Translations under genes and position numbers: made by a program
Shown here: positions 43,701 to 51,200 of the stretch, piece after piece
Layout of the letters: every line of letters starts with the position of its first letter
Numbering within the stretch: position 1 is the first letter of the stretch
Source of the DNA: Lachnospiraceae bacterium Zagget2
GTDB taxonomy: Bacteria; Bacillota; Clostridia; Lachnospirales; Lachnospiraceae
Assembly: GCA_001941045.1 (NCBI GenBank)
Contig: MSHD01000020.1
Location: 1 to 64,000 of the forward strand
Direction: 5' to 3'
Length of the DNA stretch: 64,000 nucleotides
The notes under the pieces: model-generated
Database searches by the model: none
Seen by the model: only the letters and a program-made list of their open reading frames with translations
Told to the model about the DNA's origin: nothing

Positions 43701-44429
43701 CTACACCTCCCCTTCCCGGATCACACACTCATACTCGTTTCTGTCCACGAGTGCCTTGATCCTGTCAAATTCGCCCCGGTCGATCGGGACGAAACGGATA
43801 TAGTCCCCGGCTTCCAGGAGAATCGGCGTCTCACGGTCCGGATCGTAAGTCTTCACCGGAGTCAGACCCATGAGCTGCCAGCCGCCCGGGGAGTCGAGAG
43901 GGTAGATTCCTGTCTGAGAACCGCCGATCCCGACGCTGCCCGCCGGAATCTTCACACGCGGATTCGCGAGCCGCGGCGTGTGAATCCGCTCATCCAGACC
44001 TCCCAGATAGCAGAAGCCGGGAAGAAAACCCAGCATGTAGATAAGATAATCGCTGGAAGAATGAATCTTTATCACTTCCTCCACGCTTAATCCCGCATTC
44101 GCGGCAATATTCTCGATGTCCGGTCCAAAATCCCCGCCGTAACAGACAGGGATCTCGAATACCTTTTTCTTCTGCGCCGAGGCTTTCACATCCATTTTCA
44201 CCAGCTCGGCCATGCGGCTCTGTATCCGATCATAAGTGATAATCCGCGGATCGTAATTGATCAGAAGCGAGCAGAATGCAGGGATCATATCCACGATACC
44301 CTCGATCTGCTGCGCCCGGATCAGCTGCACCGTCGAAGTGATCTTCCGGTTGATCTCCGGGTTGATCTCGCTGCCGAACTCGATCAGGATGGAGGAATCC
44401 CCTGCCGCCACAATTTTAATATTCTGCAT
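43701..44429 (-). CDS. pxpB: 5-oxoprolinase subunit B (KipI/allophanate hydrolase subunit 1-like)
   Basis: A 242-residue protein containing GDSSILIEFGSEINPEINRK and the family blocks GFLPGFCYLGGLDERI, PRVKIPAGSVGIGGSQTGIY and DSPGGWQLMG. In Bacillus KipI also inhibits the sporulation kinase KinA, and PxpB is part of 5-oxoprolinase. Start 44429 has AGGAGG 5 bases upstream. It is the first enzyme gene after the transporter, separated by about 100 bases with a strong hairpin. Confidence 0.
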   Translation of the reverse strand: MQNIKIVAAGDSSILIEFGSEINPEINRKITSTVQLIRAQQIEGIVDMIPAFCSLLINYDPRIITYDRIQSRMAELVKMDVKASAQKKKVFEIPVCYGGDFGPDIENIAANAGLSVEEVIKIHSSSDYLIYMLGFLPGFCYLGGLDERIHTPRLANPRVKIPAGSVGIGGSQTGIYPLDSPGGWQLMGLTPVKTYDPDRETPILLEAGDYIRFVPIDRGEFDRIKALVDRNEYECVIREGEV

Positions 44430-44447
44430 TTTGTCCTCCTGCACATA

Positions 44448-44472
44448 GGGAGGGTGCTGTTCACACCCTCCC
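44448..44472 (-). promoter_or_regulatory. Intercistronic hairpin between transporter and pxpB
   Basis: A perfect 9-base inverted repeat, GGGAGGGTG/CACCCTCCC, with a 7-base loop. There is no T-run, so it may protect or set relative levels of the two mRNA parts instead of ending transcription. Confidence 0.
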
Positions 44473-44528
44473 CACACTCACACACGTCAATCGGTTATGA
44501 TACCAGGATGCTCCCGGTATCAGCAAAC

Positions 44529-45749
44529 TCAGAACAGGCCCGCAATCTTGCTGATGAAGGTGGTGATTCCAAGATAACCGGAAATCACGACCACGATCAG
44601 ACCCAGCACCCACAGGACGTTCGAGTAGCTGAAGCTGTCGCCGACGATCTTCTTGTTCTTCGCTGCGATCAGGCAGATCAGCAGCGTGATCGGAAGAATC
44701 AGGCCGTTGAACGCGCCCGCGAACACCAGCAGCACCGCCGGCGTCGTGCCGACCAGAAGCATGATGATGGTGGAGACGACGATGAAGCCGATAACCCACT
44801 GATTCTCATGCGCGTCAATGTTCTTATTGAAGGTCTTCAGGAAGGAGACCGAGGTGTAGGCCGCGCCGATGATAGAGGTGACAGCCGCGCAGCTCAGCAC
44901 CAGGCCCGCGAAGCGATAGCCGATCTGGCCCGCGCCCAGCAGGAACGCGTCCGCAACCGGGTTGCTGGCATCCAGCGTAACGCCGGCGTTCTTCGCGATG
45001 ACGCCCAGGATAGCCAGGAACAGCAGCACACGAACGACCGCGGCCACGATGATACCGGTGACGGAGCTCTTCTGGATCTCTCCCTTATTCTCCTCTCCGG
45101 TGACGCCTGCGTCGATCAGACGGTGCGCGCCCGCGAAGGTGATGTATCCGCCAACCGTGCCGCCCAGGATTGTCAGGATCGGGTCAAAGGTCGCGGTGAG
45201 ACCGGACGAAGGCATGAAGGTATTCCTCAGAGCCTCTCCAACCGGGGGCTGTACAACGAAGATGATCACCAGGATCACGACGATCATGATGCCTCCGAGC
45301 ACCTTGGTCAGCGTGTCCATGGCCGCCTTCGCGTTCTTCAGGCAAAAGACCAGAATCGCGATCGCTGCCGCCACGACATAACCCGCCTTCAGGGGAAGGC
45401 CGAACAGCGTGTTCAGTCCGAGGCCGCCGCCGCCGACATTTCCGATATTGAATACGAGACCGCCAAGCACAATCATGAACGATACAAAGTAGCCGAGACC
45501 GGGAAGAAGCTTATTCGCGATGTCCTGTCCTCTATAGCCCGTACCGCACAGCACCTTCCAGATATTCAGCTGCGCGATCGCCGACAGAATGACCGCCACC
45601 AGCACGACAAAACCGAAGCTTGCTCCCAGACTGCTCGTAAAAGTCGCGGTCTGCGTCAGGAAGCCCGGTCCGATCGCAGACGTCGCCATCAGGAACGCGG
45701 CTCCTAAAATCGCGCCGCCGCCTGCGGCTTTTTTCTTGTTTTCACTCAT
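44529..45749 (-). CDS. Nramp-superfamily transporter (YcsG-like) of the 5-oxoproline operon
   Basis: A 406-residue membrane protein with about 11 helices. The first helix region reads ATSAIGPGFLTQTATFTSSL; the canonical Nramp metal motif DPGN of helix 1 is replaced by GPGF, and helix 6 lacks MPH, so metal transport is unlikely. Bacillus ycsG, next to ycsF/kipIA, is the closest contextual parallel. The substrate is probably 5-oxoproline or a related lactam; that part is inference. First gene of the operon, with GGAGG before the ATG. Confidence 0.
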   Translation of the reverse strand: MSENKKKAAGGGAILGAAFLMATSAIGPGFLTQTATFTSSLGASFGFVVLVAVILSAIAQLNIWKVLCGTGYRGQDIANKLLPGLGYFVSFMIVLGGLVFNIGNVGGGGLGLNTLFGLPLKAGYVVAAAIAILVFCLKNAKAAMDTLTKVLGGIMIVVILVIIFVVQPPVGEALRNTFMPSSGLTATFDPILTILGGTVGGYITFAGAHRLIDAGVTGEENKGEIQKSSVTGIIVAAVVRVLLFLAILGVIAKNAGVTLDASNPVADAFLLGAGQIGYRFAGLVLSCAAVTSIIGAAYTSVSFLKTFNKNIDAHENQWVIGFIVVSTIIMLLVGTTPAVLLVFAGAFNGLILPITLLICLIAAKNKKIVGDSFSYSNVLWVLGLIVVVISGYLGITTFISKIAGLF

Positions 45750-45804
45750 ACCATTTCCTCCTTATCAACCAATGGATTTCTTCTTTAAAATTCCAATTTA
45801 TAAA

Positions 45805-45849
45805 GAAAGAGTATACAAACAGCATATCGTCACGCCTTTGTGTACTCTT
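45805..45849 (-). promoter_or_regulatory. Large inverted repeat in the leader of the 5-oxoproline operon
   Basis: AAAGAGTACACAAA and TTTGTATACTCTTT pair at 13 of 14 positions around a loop of about 16 bases, 35 bases after the predicted start site. It could be an mRNA hairpin or two operator half-sites. Confidence 0.
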
Positions 45850-45881
45850 TGTCTTTTTTTTGAAATTTTAAATTTGATTTC

Positions 45882-45910
45882 ATTATATTGTAAATCGGGA
45901 TGGGTGTCAA
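45882..45910 (-). promoter_or_regulatory. Consensus promoter of the 5-oxoproline operon
   Basis: Minus strand TTGACA (45905-45910), 17 bases, TATAAT (45882-45887): a perfect sigma-A match in both hexamers. Such strength usually goes with repression, in line with the inverted repeat downstream. Confidence 0.
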
Positions 45911-46003
45911 TATTTTTTTATACATGTATACATGTGCACCAGTGCTTATCCATAAAAGAAGAAAAATGTGCAAAATTTGTTTCGTAAATCCAGAAAAATG
46001 TGT

Positions 46004-46009
46004 TATACT
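46004..46009 (+). promoter_or_regulatory. Extended -10 promoter of the DUF4143 ATPase gene
   Basis: TGT followed by TATACT (46004-46009). A start near 46016 leaves only about 25 bases to the GTG at 46041, which supports the shorter gene start. Confidence 0.
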
Positions 46010-46040
46010 ATCAGTGGCTGTCAATAGCCGGGAAAGGTCA

Positions 46041-47342
46041 GTGATTTACTTGAAACGAAGTGCTCTTCAGGATTTAATAGACTGGAAATCCAGTGACGAT
46101 CGCAAGCCGCTGGTATTAAAGGGCGCGCGCCAGGTCGGCAAAACATGGCTCATGAAAGAGTTCGGTCAATCCTGCTATGAAAGTTATGTCTATTTTAATT
46201 TCGATGAAGAGGATGAATTGAAATCCATATTTGAAACAAATAAAAATCCTCAACGGATCATCGAGTTGCTTTCTATGATCGTCGGACAGAAGATTCTTCC
46301 TGGAAAAACGCTGATCCTGTTCGATGAAATACAGGAATGCCCCGAGGCATTGAATACGCTTAAATATTTTAAAGAAAAAGCAAACGATTATCATGTGATC
46401 GCGGCGGGCAGTCTGCTCAGTACCCTGCTTGCGCAGCCGAAATCTTATCCGGTGGGAATGGTGAATCTGCTGGAACTGTATCCGCTTGCCTTTGATGAAT
46501 TTCTGGAGGCGACTGACCCGGCACTTTACAGGTATTACGATAGTATTCAGAAAGGACAGACGATCGAGGATATTTTTCATAACCGCCTGCTGGAAGCGTA
46601 CAATAACTATCTCATTATCGGCGGGATGCCTGAATGCGTGGCTTCCTGGATCAAATACAAAGACCCGGCGAAAATCAGTCAGATACAGCGGGAGCTTATC
46701 GCCATTTATGAGAATGACTTTTCCAAACATAACGGTAAAATCAACAGCGGACGCATCCTCATGGTTTTCCGCAGTATTGTGACCCAGCTTGCCAAATCCA
46801 ATGAAAAATTCATGTACGGCGCAGTCCGCGAAGGCGGCAGGGCACGTGATTTTGAGGAAGCCATCGAATGGCTTGTCTCCGCCGGTATGCTGAACCGCGT
46901 CTATAATGTTTCAAAAATGGAACATCCGCTTTCCGCCTTTGACAAACTCGACCAGTTTAAACTCTTTGTGTTTGATACCGGTCTGCTAAAGCACATGGCT
47001 GGTATTGACAACAGCGCGATTCTTCTGAAATCAGACTATCAGTTCAAGGGACCGCTGACGGAAAATTTTATTTTGCAGCAGCTTCGTGGACAGTTTGAAG
47101 TGGAGCCGCGTTATTTTTCCGACAAAAACAGGGAGATTGATTTTGTGCTTCAGTATGGGGCGGAGATTATCCCTGTGGAAGCAAAAGGAGGGGAAGATAA
47201 GTCAGCGCCATCCTTTAAAAGATATGTTGCCGATCATCAGCCTGAATACGCGATTCGGTTTTCGAAGCGCGGGTATCGGAAGGATGGGTCTATTACCAAT
47301 CTTCCGCTGTATCTTGTACGAAAAACAAAAGAACTCCTGTGA
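46041..47342 (+). CDS. AAA ATPase with DUF4143 C-terminal domain, GTG start
   Basis: A 433-residue P-loop ATPase. Walker A is in GARQVGKTWLMKEF near residue 30 and Walker B in LILFDEIQECPEAL near 90; the C-terminal DUF4143 domain ends with a PD-(D/E)XK-like piece (REIDFVLQYGAEIIPVEAKG). These proteins occur as lone, often horizontally moved genes with no settled function. GTG 46041 is chosen from the promoter position and GGAAAGG upstream. It is divergent from the transporter. Confidence 0.
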   Translation: MIYLKRSALQDLIDWKSSDDRKPLVLKGARQVGKTWLMKEFGQSCYESYVYFNFDEEDELKSIFETNKNPQRIIELLSMIVGQKILPGKTLILFDEIQECPEALNTLKYFKEKANDYHVIAAGSLLSTLLAQPKSYPVGMVNLLELYPLAFDEFLEATDPALYRYYDSIQKGQTIEDIFHNRLLEAYNNYLIIGGMPECVASWIKYKDPAKISQIQRELIAIYENDFSKHNGKINSGRILMVFRSIVTQLAKSNEKFMYGAVREGGRARDFEEAIEWLVSAGMLNRVYNVSKMEHPLSAFDKLDQFKLFVFDTGLLKHMAGIDNSAILLKSDYQFKGPLTENFILQQLRGQFEVEPRYFSDKNREIDFVLQYGAEIIPVEAKGGEDKSAPSFKRYVADHQPEYAIRFSKRGYRKDGSITNLPLYLVRKTKELL

Positions 47343-47513
47343 TCCTCACCGCTTTTTTCGCCTGAACCATGCAAATGCCATTACAATAACTTGGCTTTTT
47401 CGTAAATATCTGCCCGATACCGGAAGGTTGACATCGGCCTGCTGCAGGCGGACGCTCTCATGATATGTGCTGCATCAGCATAGACTGAAATGATGGGAAA
47501 GAGGGGAGCTGCC
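47343..47513. other. Gap between ATPase and deacetylase genes
   Basis: 171 bases. A TTGACA (47428-47433) is present but no -10 at proper spacing was found. A short inverted repeat GCCTGCTGCAGGC overlaps it. No gene seen. Confidence 0.
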
Positions 47514-48239
47514 ATGAGACGATGGTGTTCCGCGCTGACAGCGCTGATCCTTTGCGGTATCTGTGTCGGATTGTACGGGGAAATATTATGGGAAAACGGA
47601 AGTAACGGAACACCGGTTGCCATGTCCGCGGCAGCGCCCGGCGAAGAAAGTGCAATGGCCATAATTGCTGCAGACAATGCAGAGACAAAACGCATCTCTC
47701 TGACTTTCGACGACGGCCCGCACCCTGTCTGTACATCGCAGATGCTCGAAGTGCTCGCGCAGGAAAATGTCCCGGCCACCTTCTTCTTACTGGGGGAAAA
47801 TGTAGAATTATATGGGGATATTGTGAAGGAAATCGCAGCACAGGGCCACCTGATTGGCAACCACACCTGGCATCACGTACAGATCACGACACTTTCCCTC
47901 GAGGAAGCACGTGCGGAGATTCTGGAGACCAGTGAGCTCATCGAGGAGCTGACCGGTCAGGGGACGGAGTATGTCCGTCCCCCGTTCGGCACCTGGAATC
48001 CGGATCTCGAGGATGAGCTCGACCTGATCCCCGTCATGTGGAGCATCGATACACTCGACTGGACGACCGAAAATGTCGACCGAATCGTAGAACAGGTCAC
48101 AGAAGAGGCCTCAGAAAACGACATTATTCTGATGCATGACAGCTACGAGAGCACTGTACAGGCTGTAGAACGGATCATCCCGCTCCTGCGAGCCGAAGGT
48201 TTTGAATTTGTAACGGTAGATCAGGTCATTATGGATTAG
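47514..48239 (+). CDS. Polysaccharide deacetylase (NodB domain), secreted or membrane-anchored
   Basis: A 241-residue protein. An N-terminal hydrophobic stretch (ALTALILCGICVGLYG) is a signal anchor. The NodB domain has the metal and catalytic set: LTFDDGPHP (Asp-Asp), GNHTWHHV (His-x3-His), RPPFGTWN and the final MHDSYEST His. It probably removes acetyl groups from peptidoglycan or another wall glycan. The third of three in-frame ATGs is chosen because GAGGGG is well spaced from it. It overlaps the convergent exporter gene by 11 bases. Confidence 0.
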   Translation: MRRWCSALTALILCGICVGLYGEILWENGSNGTPVAMSAAAPGEESAMAIIAADNAETKRISLTFDDGPHPVCTSQMLEVLAQENVPATFFLLGENVELYGDIVKEIAAQGHLIGNHTWHHVQITTLSLEEARAEILETSELIEELTGQGTEYVRPPFGTWNPDLEDELDLIPVMWSIDTLDWTTENVDRIVEQVTEEASENDIILMHDSYESTVQAVERIIPLLRAEGFEFVTVDQVIMD

Positions 48240-48912
48240 GACATCCGCCGTGCTTTCTCCAGGTAATAAAACATGCCACGGCGAACACAGCAGCCGCAGC
48301 TATGGCGATATACCAGCGAATCATCCCCTCACCCAACAGCAGCCCCGCGCCCTCTGCCATTGTGGTAAATCCGAACACTGCAAAAATGATAAAAGCCAGC
48401 GTATTCAGGAACCCCTTCGGCATCTTGCTCCCCAGCAGATATCCCACCATCATGCCGACCAGATCCGCGGCGAAAAGACCGATGGAACATGCCAGCCACA
48501 CGCTCAGTGCCTGCTGAAGGCCTGTGTTCGCGGCGAACGCGATGGCGGTCAGCTGTGTCTTATCGCCGAGTTCCGCGAGAAAGAAGGTTCCAAAGATAAC
48601 GCGGATCGGATGTCCTTCCTTTGCAGAGGCCTCTTCCTCCTCCTCGTCTTCCTGCTTCAGGCTGGACCATGCGAAGTAGAAGAATGCGGCCGCAGCGACG
48701 ATCTTGATCAGCCAGCCGGGGATCAGCTCGCTGATCACCGCTCCCAGACCGACTGCAATCGCGTTCAGCGCCAGAATGGAAGTGGCAGTGCCGATGATGA
48801 TATCCCGCAGCTTGTAACGGGAAGTCATTGCGATCATCAGAAGCTGTGTCTTATCGCCCATCTCCGCGATAAACATGGTAAACAGGATCTGGAAAAACAG
48901 TAACATAAGCAT
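48229..48912 (-). CDS. GDT1/UPF0016 family manganese exporter
   Basis: A 227-residue membrane protein with six or seven helices in two homologous halves, each bearing the cation motif: EMGDKTQ near residue 17 and ELGDKTQ near 114. An acidic cytoplasmic loop (EDEEEEEEAS) links the halves. UPF0016/GDT1 proteins move Mn2+ (and Ca2+), and the gene sits directly under a yybP-ykoY riboswitch, which firmly supports manganese export. GAGGAGG precedes the ATG. Confidence 0.
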   Translation of the reverse strand: MLMLLFFQILFTMFIAEMGDKTQLLMIAMTSRYKLRDIIIGTATSILALNAIAVGLGAVISELIPGWLIKIVAAAAFFYFAWSSLKQEDEEEEEASAKEGHPIRVIFGTFFLAELGDKTQLTAIAFAANTGLQQALSVWLACSIGLFAADLVGMMVGYLLGSKMPKGFLNTLAFIIFAVFGFTTMAEGAGLLLGEGMIRWYIAIAAAAVFAVACFITWRKHGGCPNP

Positions 48913-48933
48913 TCCTCCTCATGTATGCCGCCA

Positions 48934-49090
48934 TAAAAAATGACAGCTGATAACGATTCAGCTGCCTTCACAATCCCATGTACGGCAGCCCGTGCCATAC
49001 ATGAGTCTCGTTATTTCATACAAGCCAGATCCTCTCAGGATCAGTATGTTGACTTGCAACACTGGAAAGTGCCAACTACTCCCTCATGTC
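48934..49090 (-). ncRNA. yybP-ykoY manganese riboswitch
   Basis: The minus-strand leader contains the conserved pieces GGGAGTAG (49076-49083), GTCAACATAC, TGTATG and AACGAGAC in the right order, then a hairpin CATGTA/TACATG, and a terminator CAGCTGA-N7-TCAGCTG followed by a T-run (48934-48940). Mn2+ binding is expected to prevent termination and switch on the exporter. Confidence 0.
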
Positions 49091-49096
49091 CGTCGC

Positions 49097-49126
49097 ATCA
49101 TAGCACGGATTCCGCGACTCTGTCAA
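49097..49126 (-). promoter_or_regulatory. Promoter of the manganese exporter
   Basis: Minus strand perfect TTGACA (49121-49126), 18 bases, TATGAT (49097-49102). Confidence 0.
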
Positions 49127-49230
49127 GGGATATTTTCCGGATTCCCGTCGGACTGTGCCTCCAACTATTTAAGATTTGTTTCAAATTTTGTTTAGGAATT
49201 TTAGAATTCTTTTAGATCGTCGCCACAATT

Positions 49231-49360
49231 TGGACATATTTCATTGCTATTATATTACACGTAAGGACGACATATCCGTATTTCATTCATAACACTTGGG
49301 GGCTTTCCCAAAAGCCCCCACTCCCTCGAAAACAACACTTCCGGCAACGGAGGTTTTTTT
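49231..49360 (+). ncRNA. Candidate small RNA with terminator
   Basis: A TGGACA element (49231-49236) with AT-rich -10 candidates (49251-49258) precedes about 100 bases without an ORF. This stretch holds a perfect 10-base hairpin TGGGGGCTTT/AAAGCCCCCA (about 49298-49321), a single-stranded linker, and a rho-independent terminator CTTCCG-GCAA-CGGAGG followed by seven T residues (about 49339-49361). No gene starts or ends here on the plus strand, so it looks like a stand-alone small RNA. Confidence 0.
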
Positions 49361-49404
49361 ATTTTCTGTAGTATGAGCTCACGCACCTTGTCTCCACCAG
49401 GTTG

Positions 49405-50799
49405 TCAATCCCACATATTTTTCAGATTGATAACTTCCACAGAGTCTTCCAACCCCTCTAAATCAACCGGGGATTTTGAGATAAAAACGTATTTATGGCA
49501 GTTCATGCCTGTTGCTTTCACCTGAGCAATTTCTTCACGAACGCTTGTGGCTGAAATGCGCTCTTTTCGAAATTTGGCTTCATAAAAAACATAGCCTGTT
49601 TCGTCCTGGGTTACAACATCAAATTCTCCGTTTCTTCTCTCCGCCGGAAGATCGTAATAATATTTCCCGATCTTTTCTATCACCGGCGAAATTTCCCCCG
49701 CCAGATTCTTTCGAATCAGATATTGCTTACAAATCTCTTCGAAGTAATGCGGAACATAATAAGCTTCAAAATCCTCTCTGATATATTTATCAAAAAAAAC
49801 GGTTGGAGCTATGATCTTTCTTTGAGACGCATACCGAAAAATATACCGGTAATAGAAAGCGGAAAGCGGGTCGCTGATATGATAACTTGCCTTTCTTCTA
49901 TTGCCCTCATCATTAATTGGCGTTCTTTTTTCTACTACTTCCATCCTGGAGAGTTTATCAAGCACATCTACCAATGTCGGACCACTGGAAACGTGGGATT
50001 GATCCAGAATATCTTTATACCTTGTGTATCCTCTGGACAGGGCTTCAAATACTTCATTTGCATTTGCTATTTTGGAGATTTCTGCATTCAGGTACATGGA
50101 AACCTCATTCTCCAGACGCGCCTCCGGAGCCACCAGAAGTTCCATCAGATTTTCTTCTACAGAAACAGCGTCATCAACCAGTCTGTTATAGTATGGGATA
50201 CCTCCAAATACAGAATAAATCTTTACTCTGTCTTCCTCGGAAAATGCCGGATAGAACCCTGCGGACTCATAATAATCCATAGGCTTTAAATGGATGGTAA
50301 GATCAATACGCCCATACAGTGGGTTGGAAGGCTCCAACAGATTTCTCATAATTTCTACATAAGATCCCAAAATAATAAATGTGAGCCTGGCTGAATCTCT
50401 GTATTTATCAATCAACGCCTGCAGAATACTGTCCATTCCCCTGATATTTTCTCTAAGGTAAGGATATTCATCCAATACAAAAACCATATTCTCATCGCAG
50501 GCCCTTTGAAAGATGTATTCAAGTACTTCTTCTATGGATTGATATCCCGGCCTTGGAAGATGCAGTTGTTCCGATAGAATATTACAGATCCCCTGTGCAT
50601 TACTTTCTTCCGCAACCTGCCTGCATTCATAATAAATACTTTGGCACGAGGTGTCTTTCAGCAACTGTTTTACCAGTTCACTTTTTCCTACACGTCTTCG
50701 TCCATAAATCAGGACGGTCTGCATAGATTCATCTTTATCCGTTTTAGCAATTGCTCGTTTCAGTTTCCTTAATGGTTCCTCTCTGCCAATAAAGTTCAT
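49405..50799 (-). CDS. Archaeal-type P-loop ATPase with DUF234 C-terminus
   Basis: A 464-residue protein starting MNFIGREEPLRKLKRAI. Walker A is in IYGRRRVGKSELVKQL near residue 31, Walker B in FVLDEYPYLREN near 107. A winged-helix segment follows near residue 255, and the C-terminus has the DUF234 nuclease-like signature GEFDVVTQDETGYVFYEAKF. Such ATPases are widespread and of unknown role. Promoter and leader carry an 11-base direct repeat that may be an autoregulatory site. Confidence 0.
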   Translation of the reverse strand: MNFIGREEPLRKLKRAIAKTDKDESMQTVLIYGRRRVGKSELVKQLLKDTSCQSIYYECRQVAEESNAQGICNILSEQLHLPRPGYQSIEEVLEYIFQRACDENMVFVLDEYPYLRENIRGMDSILQALIDKYRDSARLTFIILGSYVEIMRNLLEPSNPLYGRIDLTIHLKPMDYYESAGFYPAFSEEDRVKIYSVFGGIPYYNRLVDDAVSVEENLMELLVAPEARLENEVSMYLNAEISKIANANEVFEALSRGYTRYKDILDQSHVSSGPTLVDVLDKLSRMEVVEKRTPINDEGNRRKASYHISDPLSAFYYRYIFRYASQRKIIAPTVFFDKYIREDFEAYYVPHYFEEICKQYLIRKNLAGEISPVIEKIGKYYYDLPAERRNGEFDVVTQDETGYVFYEAKFRKERISATSVREEIAQVKATGMNCHKYVFISKSPVDLEGLEDSVEVINLKNMWD

Positions 50800-50814
50800 T
50801 TTACTCGGCCACCT

Positions 50815-50893
50815 CCGACTCGGTTCTGTTCGAATATATTATAGCATGCTTTTTCTGATTTGCAACTTTTATTCGATTTATCCCGACTCGGTT
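50815..50893 (-). promoter_or_regulatory. Promoter of the DUF234 ATPase with flanking 11-base direct repeats
   Basis: Minus strand TTGCAA (50860-50865), 16 bases, TATAAT (50838-50843). The sequence AACCGAGTCGG occurs upstream of the -35 (50883-50893) and again in the leader next to the ribosome binding site (50815-50825). Confidence 0.
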
Positions 50894-50963
50894 TACGTCG
50901 AGTAATGTGCTGTTTGAATCCTCCCTGACCGTATTGCGGGGCCGGGCATTCATACGTTCTTTT

Positions 50964-51191
50964 TTATATCTCCGTGAAAGTATACCGCTGCGAGATCCCC
51001 GAGGTCTCGACATGATAGATAATCGTCCCGTCCGCGAGATCCTCCCGCTCAAGACTCAGCTCTTTATCCTTGTGCTTATTCCGGATATACTGCTCGGGAT
51101 CGTCCAGTGAAAGCTCCTCGAAAAAGACGTCCCGCATCTGATTGTTCGCGCATTCGTTGAAAATCTCGTGTACCACTTCATATTCTTTCAT
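50964..51191 (-). CDS. Small protein of the MoxR/VWA module
   Basis: A 75-residue acidic protein starting MKEYEVVHEIFNECANNQMR, with AGGAGG before the ATG. The first half is helical and the second strand-like (DGTIIYHVETSGISQRYTFTEI). It follows the VWA gene after 9 bases and ends the module. I do not know its function; constant linkage to VWA and MoxR genes would make it an adaptor or a substrate of the module. Confidence 0.
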   Translation of the reverse strand: MKEYEVVHEIFNECANNQMRDVFFEELSLDDPEQYIRNKHKDKELSLEREDLADGTIIYHVETSGISQRYTFTEI

Positions 51192-51200
51192 CTTTTCCTC

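Noticed and set aside
44529-45749. Manganese/iron Nramp transporter
   Set aside because: The metal-binding DPGN and MPH motifs are not present and the gene is in a 5-oxoprolinase operon.
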